This document shows, piece by piece, positions 15,271-23,483 of a stretch of DNA of 64,000 nucleotides. Position numbers and translations under genes: made by a program. Source of the DNA: Spirochaetae bacterium HGW-Spirochaetae-2 (lineage in GTDB: Bacteria; Spirochaetota; Spirochaetia; Sphaerochaetales; Sphaerochaetaceae); assembly GCA_002839355.1 (NCBI GenBank), contig PGXW01000006.1, positions 29,879-93,878 on the forward strand, given 5' to 3'. The notes below the pieces were generated by a model that searched no databases, was not told where the DNA came from, and was given only the letters and a program-made list of their open reading frames with translations. The first letter of the stretch is position 1. Each line of letters opens with the position of its first letter.

Positions 15271-17889
15271 TTGCCATTACCAAGGGGATCTGTCATATTA
15301 ATTCGAAGAAGTAATCAAAGTACTGCATCGCTGGAGACGACCGCACTACCGCTAAAGGAATGCCTTGCAAAAGTCGTGGTAGATGATAATTGTAAAGCCT
15401 TTCCAGGTATTGATGTTGAGACTCACTGTACAATCGTCGGATTGGTTGCGAAGGAGCTAGTTGATAGAATTCCTCCTATTGTCAGGGAAGCATTGTTCCC
15501 TAAAGGTGTCGAACTGATTGCCGCTGTACACGACATAGGAAAAGTGAATCCACATTTCCAAAAAAAATTGCACAGGCTCCTGCCTTTCTCTGTGCCCAAC
15601 AGTGACGCTGCCCTGAAATATGCCAAACCAGAGCTTGAAAAGAATATCGGGATGCATGGTGGGGTCAGCCAAGTCGCCTTGGATGGCGTTGGTCCTTTCA
15701 TTCCTGAGATAGCGGGAATGCATCACGGATCATCTCCCGATGGGCTCTTTCTCCTTCCGGAAGACGCTTTGCTTGGAGGAGCTGTCTGGCAGAAGGCTAG
15801 GATGGAATTGGTTGCACATCTGAAAGAATATTTCCAAACGGATTGGCCGACAATTAATAACAACACCCAAGCTGCAGTGATTGCAGGTCTGACAACTGTT
15901 GCGGATTGGATTGGATCCGGCCCCATTTTCGAGCAACTGTCAATCATCGATCCGGTGCAATTTAAAACCAATGTTCGTGCTGCTGTCGACCGTGCAGGAT
16001 TCATATCTCCGATACTGAACAGAGGCCTCTCTTTTGAAGCAGTATTTCCTCCCTTCTCAGCAAGACCGATACAAAGTGCCTTATATGAAAGTGTTCAGGG
16101 TCCTGGCGTTTATATTCTTGAAGCTTTGATGGGATCGGGCAAGACTGAGGCGGCCCTCTATGCAGCATATCGGATGATGGAGTCTGGCCAAGCGAATGGC
16201 ATTTACTTCGCATTGCCCACAAGGATTACATCCGAGAGGATCCAAGTAAGGATGAATAGATTCCTCAATGCAATACTCTCACCCGAGGATAGTCACAAGT
16301 CGCTTCTTGCACATGGGTCGGCTTGGATGACCGACTCCGATATGGGAGAGAATGCACGCCCTGGGTATGATTGGTTCGATTCTCGGAAGCGAAAACTCTT
16401 GGCACCCTTTGCAGTGGGTACGATTGACCAGGCCTTAATGGCAGTGATGAACGTCAGGCACGGATTTGTACGTACCTTCGGCTTGGCGGGCAAGGTCGTG
16501 ATTCTCGATGAGGTCCATACCTATGATGCCTATACGGGAACCATCATGGACAACCTCATCAGGGCCTTGCGTGAAATGGGTTCGACCGTGATCCTTTTGA
16601 GCGCAACCCTAACGGCAGAACGAAAACTGCATTTCCTGACCGATGGATACGAAAAACCAGAAAATATCTTGTTGTCACATTACCCACTTGTTTCCAAATC
16701 GATCGTCGGGCAAAGCATCGAATATTCGCCGTCCGTGGAACAGTCGCAACACAACGTGCAAATTTCACTAATAAACGATGAAGACGATCTATTGGAGACC
16801 GTCCGAGCAAAAGCCTTGGCAGGGGAGTATGTGCTTTGGATAGAGAATACCGTCCAAGAAGCCCAAATGGCTTTCAAATCGTTTGCCAGTTGGGGCTATG
16901 CGAATGACGTCCAAGTGGGTTTGATCCATTCAAGATTTCCTATGACCAGACGGAGTGAACTTGAATCCTATTGGGTCGAAGCGTACGGAAAAGAGGGCAT
17001 ATCCAAACGCAAAGGTATTGGGAGGGTACTTGTTGGCACACAAGTATTGGAGCAATCCTTAGACCTTGATGCCGATCTCTTGATTACCCGGATTGCTCCG
17101 ATGGATATGATTTTGCAACGGATTGGCAGGCTGTGGCGGCATCGTGAGATAGATGGAATTCGACCGAATGGAGCCAACAGGCATGCGATCATACTCGCTC
17201 CGAATCTGGAATATTCATTGAAGAATCCACTGTGGGCATTCGGTCCAAGTGGCAGGGTATATGCCCCTTATGTTTTGGTCAGAAGTTTGCTTGTTCTCCA
17301 GGGAACCGACACAATAACTGTCCCCTCCGATATGCGGACACTCATTGAAGAGACATACCGTGAACGGATTGAAATGCTATCTCCTATGAACGAAGCGAAG
17401 CATGAAGTCGTCAAAAATCGGGAGACTCTTAAAAGCTTCGCCAACAACAGCATGACGATAATAGGAAAGGCCGCATCCGACACGATTGTGACCCGCTATT
17501 CAGAACTGGCGACGTGCGATGTGCTGTTATTACGGGACGGTTCGGATCTTGCACATGGATTGTTGGCACTAATCGATGGAGAGATTCTCCAAGTGCCGGG
17601 TTCAGCAAGTCTTGACTTACTTCAAAAAAAACAATTGGCCAAAGCCTGTATGCTTCGGATGATCACCGTACCCACCTATCTTGCTCCCGATCCAGTAAGC
17701 GCACAGGAACTTGTCAGTTTGCGACCCTTCCTCTATGTCTCGGATAGTGAGGAAGAGCGTCTTAGAGTCGCCGTACTGCATCCTAGTGGACGTATCCATG
17801 GCTTGTCAGGTAGGGAGGCGAATGAAAAATTTGAGTTGGAGTATTCTTCTTTGCTTGGATATGCAACGAAAAAAAAGGAGGGCCTATGA
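15271..17889 (+). CDS. cas3: CRISPR-associated nuclease-helicase Cas3 (type I-E)
   Basis: Up to 872 residues. The HD nuclease has His52 (VETHC), His87-Asp88 (VHDIGK) and GMHHG. The SF2 helicase has ALMGSGKTEAAL (about residue 288), LDEVHTYDAYTG (about 411), LLSATLT and QRIGRLWRH. Cas3 is recruited by Cascade to degrade target DNA. The N-terminus is uncertain: the TTG at 15271 has no ribosome site, whereas AAGGGGA (15282-15288) points to in-frame ATA at 15295, not a normal start codon. Its end overlaps cse1 by 4 nt. Confidence 0.93.
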   Translation: MPLPRGSVILIRRSNQSTASLETTALPLKECLAKVVVDDNCKAFPGIDVETHCTIVGLVAKELVDRIPPIVREALFPKGVELIAAVHDIGKVNPHFQKKLHRLLPFSVPNSDAALKYAKPELEKNIGMHGGVSQVALDGVGPFIPEIAGMHHGSSPDGLFLLPEDALLGGAVWQKARMELVAHLKEYFQTDWPTINNNTQAAVIAGLTTVADWIGSGPIFEQLSIIDPVQFKTNVRAAVDRAGFISPILNRGLSFEAVFPPFSARPIQSALYESVQGPGVYILEALMGSGKTEAALYAAYRMMESGQANGIYFALPTRITSERIQVRMNRFLNAILSPEDSHKSLLAHGSAWMTDSDMGENARPGYDWFDSRKRKLLAPFAVGTIDQALMAVMNVRHGFVRTFGLAGKVVILDEVHTYDAYTGTIMDNLIRALREMGSTVILLSATLTAERKLHFLTDGYEKPENILLSHYPLVSKSIVGQSIEYSPSVEQSQHNVQISLINDEDDLLETVRAKALAGEYVLWIENTVQEAQMAFKSFASWGYANDVQVGLIHSRFPMTRRSELESYWVEAYGKEGISKRKGIGRVLVGTQVLEQSLDLDADLLITRIAPMDMILQRIGRLWRHREIDGIRPNGANRHAIILAPNLEYSLKNPLWAFGPSGRVYAPYVLVRSLLVLQGTDTITVPSDMRTLIEETYRERIEMLSPMNEAKHEVVKNRETLKSFANNSMTIIGKAASDTIVTRYSELATCDVLLLRDGSDLAHGLLALIDGEILQVPGSASLDLLQKKQLAKACMLRMITVPTYLAPDPVSAQELVSLRPFLYVSDSEEERLRVAVLHPSGRIHGLSGREANEKFELEYSSLLGYATKKKEGL

Positions 17890-19397
17890 ATAATAGGTTC
17901 AATCTGGTGGATGAACCGTGGATACCTGTCGTCGACCATCCGAGGGTATCACTATTTGAATTGTTCAGTAATCCTGCGTTGAAGGCAATCGGTGGCAATG
18001 CTGTTCAAAAACTAGCTTTGCTAAAGCTGTTTTTGGCAATTGCACAAAGAGCCTATACTCCAATCGATGACCAAGACTGGCAAAATCTCGACAGTCTGGG
18101 ATTGGCAGCAAAGTGTTTGGAATATCTGAACAATCACAAGGATTTTTTCTGGTTGTATGGTAACAAGCCGTTTCTCCAAAAGCATGATCTGGAGGAGCGG
18201 AATACCAATAATGGAGACCCAATACCGGTAAGTATCCTTGGAAGGGACTACATGCCTGACTTGGCATCCGAGAACGATTCGATTCTGTTCGAATCCCAGA
18301 AAGAGCATTCGCTCTCAGACGCAGAGAAGGCAGTCTTTATCGTCACTTTGATGAACTATAGCCTCGGTGGCAAACGTGTGGCAAAGGGCGTCTCGCCCTG
18401 GACAGACGGTTATACAGGGAAAACGACCTCTGCAAAAGGTGCTCCAAGTATAGGCAACTACGAGGGGTACTTGAATTCCCACCTTCTAGGTGAATCCATC
18501 CTGGATACCATCTGGTTGAACCTGTTCACAAGGGATAAACTGGAAAAGTATCCTCAATGGAAGGATGACAATCTCATCCCTCCATGGGAAGAAATGCCCG
18601 CTGGCGAGGATGATCGAATAGCACGAAGGTTGAAGGGTAGTTTCATGTCAACACTCTGTGCCCTGAGCCGATTTGTGTTGCTTCAGGATGATGGAATCAT
18701 CTATGTCGAGGGATTGCAGTACCCGTCCCACAAAGACGGTTGGCGCGAACCTTTCATGACCTACACTTCCGATGGGAAAATACTTTGGTGCAATCCTGCG
18801 AAGAAACCATGGAGAAACCTTACCGCTTTACTCAGTACCGCTTTCAATGTGAGCAATTCAGCCTTTGATTGCCCACAAATCAGTCTGTTCCTCTTACGTG
18901 CACGTAAAGTAAGGAAAACAATCGGTATCTGGTCTGGAGGATTGAAGGTACGTACCACCGCTGGAGACACGTCTGTCAAACAAACCGATGACTATATCGA
19001 TACCGAAATATTCCTAAGGACAGATGACTTGGGTGATCCATGGTTTGCTAGCCTTGAGAATGAGATGCAAGCACTCGACCAACTCTCCAAATCACTTTGG
19101 ATCGCCGTGAACAGATATTATGAAGAATTGGGCAGCAAGCGGAATCCTGTCATCGACAAGGCACTTGAGATGTTCTGGGAACTATGCGAGCGACAGGCAC
19201 AGACTCTTGTGTATATTTGCGATGATGCACAGCAGAGACATCGTTTGCGGCTCACATTCGCAGACTATGCGAATCAAGCCTATAACAAATATTGTCCGAA
19301 TGATTCAGCTAGGCAGATGAGTGCGTGGGTACGGCATGCACCATACATTCTCAACTATATCGCTAAGAAATCAGAGGAGGTGCAACTTGCCAACTGA
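17886..19397 (+). CDS. cse1: Cascade large subunit Cse1 (CasA, Cas8e)
   Basis: A 503-residue protein opening with RFNLVDEPWIPV, the hallmark N-terminus of Cse1. This subunit recognises the PAM and recruits Cas3 in type I-E Cascade. Further support is the GKRVAKGVSPWTDGYTG region and its place directly after cas3 with a 4-nt overlap. Its end overlaps cse2 by 11 nt. The C-terminal four-helix bundle region is about residues 370-500. Confidence 0.95.
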   Translation: MNNRFNLVDEPWIPVVDHPRVSLFELFSNPALKAIGGNAVQKLALLKLFLAIAQRAYTPIDDQDWQNLDSLGLAAKCLEYLNNHKDFFWLYGNKPFLQKHDLEERNTNNGDPIPVSILGRDYMPDLASENDSILFESQKEHSLSDAEKAVFIVTLMNYSLGGKRVAKGVSPWTDGYTGKTTSAKGAPSIGNYEGYLNSHLLGESILDTIWLNLFTRDKLEKYPQWKDDNLIPPWEEMPAGEDDRIARRLKGSFMSTLCALSRFVLLQDDGIIYVEGLQYPSHKDGWREPFMTYTSDGKILWCNPAKKPWRNLTALLSTAFNVSNSAFDCPQISLFLLRARKVRKTIGIWSGGLKVRTTAGDTSVKQTDDYIDTEIFLRTDDLGDPWFASLENEMQALDQLSKSLWIAVNRYYEELGSKRNPVIDKALEMFWELCERQAQTLVYICDDAQQRHRLRLTFADYANQAYNKYCPNDSARQMSAWVRHAPYILNYIAKKSEEVQLAN

Positions 19398-19905
19398 TAG
19401 GAGCGTCAACTTTGTCAATTATGTGATCAAAGAAGTCACTGATGACAGGGGAAAGGGCTTTGGAGCAAAATTGCGTAAAGCCGATAATGAGAACACGGAA
19501 TATCAAAGCTGGGAAATTTTGTCGAGATGGGTGAATCTCGAATGGGAAAGCGACAGGAAGGCCTTCGCTTTGATAGGGGCAAGTATAGCGAGGGTAAAAC
19601 CTGTCGCGGATGGAAAACTCTCCATTGGTGAAGCGCTGCGTATGGTTCACCTGAAGGACAAGGATATCGGGGACCTGGAAAAATCCTCCTCGGCACTTCG
19701 CTTGAGACGCATCCTTGCGTGTAAGGAAAAGGATGAGCTCATGGATATCCTCAAACCTGTTGTCAGGTATGTGGAATCGAGTGGTCTTCTTCTGCAACAA
19801 GCCCGATTGCTTGATGAAATCCTGTGGTTCAACAACGATGAGAGCCGTGAAAGGACCAGGGCAAAGTGGGCACGGGATTTCTTCAGAAAAAAGGAGGAAT
19901 CATGA
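19387..19905 (+). CDS. cse2: Cascade small subunit Cse2 (CasB)
   Basis: A 172-residue, charged, mainly helical protein with RLRRILACKEKDEL and WARDFFRKK, matching Cse2, which stabilises the R-loop along the crRNA-DNA duplex as a dimer. I start it at the TTG at 19387, preceded by GAGGAGG with 7-nt spacing; the frame is open 22 more codons upstream inside cse1. The next gene overlaps its stop by 4 nt. Confidence 0.88.
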   Translation: MPTDRSVNFVNYVIKEVTDDRGKGFGAKLRKADNENTEYQSWEILSRWVNLEWESDRKAFALIGASIARVKPVADGKLSIGEALRMVHLKDKDIGDLEKSSSALRLRRILACKEKDELMDILKPVVRYVESSGLLLQQARLLDEILWFNNDESRERTRAKWARDFFRKKEES

Positions 19906-20522
19906 TTGCTTCCGTAGTATCACTGGATAGGCAGGCTATACAATCGTTGAAGATTGCCGACCCATATACAATACACAAATTCGTATACAGTCTGTTTCCA
20001 GGCAACCGACGTCAATTTCTTTATTATGACCAAGGAGGAGATTTGCGTTTCAAGCGGATACTGTTGGTGTCCCAGGAACAACCCCTTGTCCCGGAAATTG
20101 GAAAGATAGAATCAAAGTTCATCCCTGATAGTTTCCTTGACCACCAACGGTACGCATTCCAAGTCTTGCTGAATCCGGTGGAACAGCCATCTGGAAGCAA
20201 TAGAAAGGTGCCTGTTGTCAATAAGGAATCATTACGCGTTTGGTTTTCGCGACGTCAAGAGTCATGGGGTTTTACCACAGACATTGATATGCTCGAAATA
20301 TTCAATATGGGGGTTCAGATATCCCGAAAAAATGGAATGGACGTAACCCACAACATGGCGGAGTTCCGAGGAATCCTCGATGTGGCTGACCGTGAATGCT
20401 TTATCCACAGTTTCACCGATGGCATTGGAAGGGGAAAGGCATTTGGTTTCGGATTATTGCAATTACGACCACTAAAAATAATTAAAAGGAGAAATTGTCA
20501 TGGACAATACGTACAAAGGTAA
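19902..20522 (+). CDS. cas6e: crRNA-processing endoribonuclease Cas6e (CasE)
   Basis: A 206-residue RAMP protein that cuts pre-crRNA at the repeat hairpin and stays in Cascade. Tyr22 and His25 (YTIHKF) have the same spacing as the catalytic pair of Thermus Cas6e, and the C-terminal glycine-rich loop GIGRGKAFGFGLLQL is typical. The ATG at 19902 follows AGGAGG. Unlike the E. coli order, it lies between cse2 and cas7. It overlaps cas7 by 23 nt, so the genes are tightly coupled. Confidence 0.92.
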   Translation: MIASVVSLDRQAIQSLKIADPYTIHKFVYSLFPGNRRQFLYYDQGGDLRFKRILLVSQEQPLVPEIGKIESKFIPDSFLDHQRYAFQVLLNPVEQPSGSNRKVPVVNKESLRVWFSRRQESWGFTTDIDMLEIFNMGVQISRKNGMDVTHNMAEFRGILDVADRECFIHSFTDGIGRGKAFGFGLLQLRPLKIIKRRNCHGQYVQR

Positions 20523-21555
20523 GAAATTAGAGTTTCATATACTGCAGAGTTTTCCAGTCACCTGTTTGAACAGGGATGATGTCGGAGCCCCAAAGACAGC
20601 GATAGTGGGAGGTGTCACACGAGCTCGTGTCAGCAGCCAGGCTTGGAAAAGACAAGTCCGGTTGGCAATGCATGATTTCGGAATCAAGCTTGCCGTGCGG
20701 ACGAAATTCGTGGAAGACAAGATAGCCCGTCTCTGTATTGAGGATGGGGCGAACGAAGAGGTTGCGAAGGAAATCTCCAATGTGATTGCGGCTTTACTTA
20801 CCAAGGACACCTTGCATTTCTTTACTGATACCGAGGCGAGAGCACTCGCTACATATGCGCAGGGTGTTGGTTATGATAAGCAGAAAGTTAAGGATAAGGA
20901 AGTTTCAAAATGTCAAAGGGAAGCTCTGGGCAAGAGCCTTCAAAACCTTGAAGGTTTGGATATTGCCTTGTTTGGTAGGATGGTAGCGCAAGCGACCGAC
21001 TTGAATATCGAGGCGGCTGCATCGTTCTCCCATGCGATCTCAACTCACAAGGCAACCTCCGAGGTCGAATTCTTTACCGCCTTGGATGATGAAAAGCCTG
21101 AAGCGATGGCCGATTCCGGTTCCTCGCATATGGGTAGTCTTGAATTTAATTCTGCTACGTATTACCGCTATGTAAGTCTTGATCTCGGGCAACTGGTGAA
21201 TACCCTTGGAGGTGACGAGCAGCTTGACAAGGCAATCGACGCTTTCGTCAAGGCTCTCTATGTAGCTGTCCCCTATGCGAGGCAGGCAACCCAATCGGGA
21301 AGCAACCTATGGGACTATGCACGTGTTTCGGTGAGAAGAGGTCAGCGAGTCCAGGCATCGTTTGACGACCCTGTAAAGGCAAAGGGTGAAGGATTCTTGA
21401 AACCCAGCATTGAAGCCTTGGATTCATTCCTGGACAAGAGGGAGAAGCTCTCAGGCTCACTGTATGGCAAGATTGCTGAATTCCGGTGGGGCGTTGATGA
21501 GAATTTCAGTATTGATGGCCTGATTGAAGGTATCCAGAAATCAATAAGAGGATGA
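20500..21555 (+). CDS. cas7: Cascade backbone subunit Cas7 (CasC, Cse4)
   Basis: A 351-residue protein with the Cse4 signature LEFHILQSFPVTCLNRDDVGAPK and RARVSSQAWKR near the N-terminus, followed by SATYYRYVSLDLGQL and QSGSNLWDYARV. Six copies normally coat the crRNA in type I-E Cascade. The ATG at 20500 follows AAAGGAGA, inside the end of cas6e. Confidence 0.95.
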   Translation: MDNTYKGKKLEFHILQSFPVTCLNRDDVGAPKTAIVGGVTRARVSSQAWKRQVRLAMHDFGIKLAVRTKFVEDKIARLCIEDGANEEVAKEISNVIAALLTKDTLHFFTDTEARALATYAQGVGYDKQKVKDKEVSKCQREALGKSLQNLEGLDIALFGRMVAQATDLNIEAAASFSHAISTHKATSEVEFFTALDDEKPEAMADSGSSHMGSLEFNSATYYRYVSLDLGQLVNTLGGDEQLDKAIDAFVKALYVAVPYARQATQSGSNLWDYARVSVRRGQRVQASFDDPVKAKGEGFLKPSIEALDSFLDKREKLSGSLYGKIAEFRWGVDENFSIDGLIEGIQKSIRG

Positions 21556-21556
21556 A

Positions 21557-22288
21557 ATGGGTATGAGATATCTCCTGTTATGGTTGGAAGGGCCGTTGCA
21601 GTCCTGGGGTTTTGATTCGAAGTTTGGAAGACGAGAGAGTCTGAGGTTCCCAACAAAGTCTGGTATATTCGGCATGTTCCTCGCTGCCCTTGGTGCACAG
21701 GGACCACAAATCGACCTTCTGAATAAGTTGGCTGCTTTCAAGCAGACAGTGATTTCCTGCGTTCCTCGAAAACCTTGGAAGAAGAATGATCTGGATACTG
21801 ATGTGAGGTTGCAGTCCAATCCTTTCTTGATGGATTTCCAAATGGTAGGAAGCGGGTACGATGAAAAAGATCCGTGGCAGAAGATGCTGATTCCAAAAAA
21901 GAGTGATGGTAATCCAGCTGTCGGAGGTGGATCGAAGATGACCTACCGATACTATCTACAGGATGCAAGGTTCGCCGTTATTCAAGAGTTGGATAACGTA
22001 ATGGCTGATACCATTGCAAGTGCACTTCAGTCTCCCGTATTTGACGTATCCCTCGGTAGGAAAAACTGCGTTCCGACTGATTTCATCTATCGGGGTACAT
22101 TCGGTTCATTCGAAGAAGCCTCTACCATGGCTGAATCACTGATGGGTGAAAAAGACCTGGAAGTATCGTTCACGGTTAAAGATGAGGAGGTCGAAGGTGA
22201 CCGGATAGTTCTACATGACGTGCCACTACAGTTTGGGCAGTTCAAGAAATATCGGGACCGTACGGTGACCATAATTCAAAATGATTGA
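21557..22288 (+). CDS. cas5: Cascade subunit Cas5 (CasD)
   Basis: A 243-residue RAMP protein with the N-terminal LLLWLEGPLQSWG and RRESLRFPTKSGIFGMF motifs of type I-E Cas5, which holds the 5' handle of the crRNA. It begins 1 nt after the cas7 stop and its end overlaps cas1 by 8 nt. Confidence 0.94.
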   Translation: MGMRYLLLWLEGPLQSWGFDSKFGRRESLRFPTKSGIFGMFLAALGAQGPQIDLLNKLAAFKQTVISCVPRKPWKKNDLDTDVRLQSNPFLMDFQMVGSGYDEKDPWQKMLIPKKSDGNPAVGGGSKMTYRYYLQDARFAVIQELDNVMADTIASALQSPVFDVSLGRKNCVPTDFIYRGTFGSFEEASTMAESLMGEKDLEVSFTVKDEEVEGDRIVLHDVPLQFGQFKKYRDRTVTIIQND

Positions 22289-23144
22289 CTCGACAGGAAT
22301 TGGAAAGCGGCTATTCATAAAGGTCCAACGGAACAACCTCCCACAAGTTTGCGACAAATATCCGTTTATCTACTTGGAACGTGGAAGGTTGGAGATTGAT
22401 GACAGCAGCGTGAAGTGGATCGATTCGGATGGCAATCTGGTACGGCTCCCTGTAGCTACAATCAATTGTTTGCTGCTGGGACCAGGAACAAGTGTGACTC
22501 ATGAAGCGGTAAAGGTCCTGGCGGCTGCCAACTGTGGTGTCTGTTGGGTCGGTGAGGACAGCCTGTTGTTTTATGCAGTAGGCCAGAGTCCTACCGCAGA
22601 TACGAGGAACATGCGTAAGCAAATTGAACTGGCAGCTCATGATAAAAAAAGGTTGGAAGTTGCCAGAAGGATGTTTTTGAAACGGTTCCCCGAGGAAGAA
22701 GTAATTACCAAGACTCTTAATGAACTTATGGGAATGGAGGGGAAACGGGTGCGAGCCTCGTATGATGAGTATGCACAGAAATATAAAGTCGGGTGGGGTG
22801 GCCGCTCATATGTTCCAGGGAAGTTTGAGATGAGTGATTTGACCAACAGCATACTAACGTCGGCAAATGCTGCGTTGTATGGAATCCTCACATCAGCTAT
22901 CTACTCTATGGGCTTTTCTCCACACATCGGATTCGTTCACTCTGGAAGTCCGCTGCCTTTCGTCTACGATATGGCCGATTTGTATAAGGAGGTACTCTGT
23001 ATTGACCTTGCTTTCTCATTGACTGTGGAAATGTGCGGACAATACAACAAGTACAAGGTTGCTGAAGAGTTTCGTACCAGGGTTATCGAAATGGACTTAT
23101 TGAAAAGAATCGGAGACGATATCAGAACCGTATTAGGAATATAA
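22281..23144 (+). CDS. cas1: CRISPR spacer integrase Cas1
   Basis: A 287-residue type I-E Cas1. The metal-binding residues are in place: Glu153 (MGMEGKR), His220 (GFVHSGS), Asp230 and Asp233 (VYDMAD). With Cas2 it captures protospacers and inserts them at the leader end of the array. Integrity of the catalytic residues suggests that adaptation can still work. It overlaps cas5 and is followed by cas2 after 2 nt. Confidence 0.96.
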   Translation: MIDSTGIGKRLFIKVQRNNLPQVCDKYPFIYLERGRLEIDDSSVKWIDSDGNLVRLPVATINCLLLGPGTSVTHEAVKVLAAANCGVCWVGEDSLLFYAVGQSPTADTRNMRKQIELAAHDKKRLEVARRMFLKRFPEEEVITKTLNELMGMEGKRVRASYDEYAQKYKVGWGGRSYVPGKFEMSDLTNSILTSANAALYGILTSAIYSMGFSPHIGFVHSGSPLPFVYDMADLYKEVLCIDLAFSLTVEMCGQYNKYKVAEEFRTRVIEMDLLKRIGDDIRTVLGI

Positions 23145-23146
23145 GC

Positions 23147-23443
23147 ATGGTTGTAGTTATTGCGAATGACTTACCACCAGCAGTGAGAGGTCGAATGAAG
23201 CTCTGGTTTGTCGAAGCGAGGGCAAATGTATTTGTCTCAGGAATCAAGGATGCTGTTGCTGATCGGGTCATTACCTATTTGTTCCAAAGTTGTAGAAATA
23301 ATTCAGGCTTGTTGGTGTTCCAGAAAATTTCCACCCCGCCTTATTATAAAATTTGGGGTATGGGCGATACCAAACATAAAATATCGATAATCGATGGATT
23401 ACAACTGGTTTTTGAAAAATTAGAGAAGGATAACAACCACTAG
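23147..23443 (+). CDS. cas2: CRISPR adaptation protein Cas2 (type I-E)
   Basis: A 98-residue protein of the CasF-type Cas2 family: VVVIANDLPPAVRGRMKLWFVEARANVFVS is shared in kind with E. coli Cas2. It bridges two Cas1 dimers in the spacer integration complex. It ends 40 nt before the first CRISPR repeat. Confidence 0.93.
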   Translation: MVVVIANDLPPAVRGRMKLWFVEARANVFVSGIKDAVADRVITYLFQSCRNNSGLLVFQKISTPPYYKIWGMGDTKHKISIIDGLQLVFEKLEKDNNH

Positions 23444-23483
23444 ATATAGAGTAGTGATTAAAGGTATAACACTAATTGTCAGT
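23444..23483 (+). promoter_or_regulatory. CRISPR leader
   Basis: Forty A+T-rich bases lie between the cas2 stop and repeat 1. This is short for a leader, so the array promoter may be within cas2 or further upstream. Its position next to cas2 marks the growing end of the array. Confidence 0.5.

Noticed and set aside
15056-15283. 75-residue minus-strand frame before cas3
   Set aside because: A+T-rich, no ribosome site, low-complexity start, overlaps the cas promoter.
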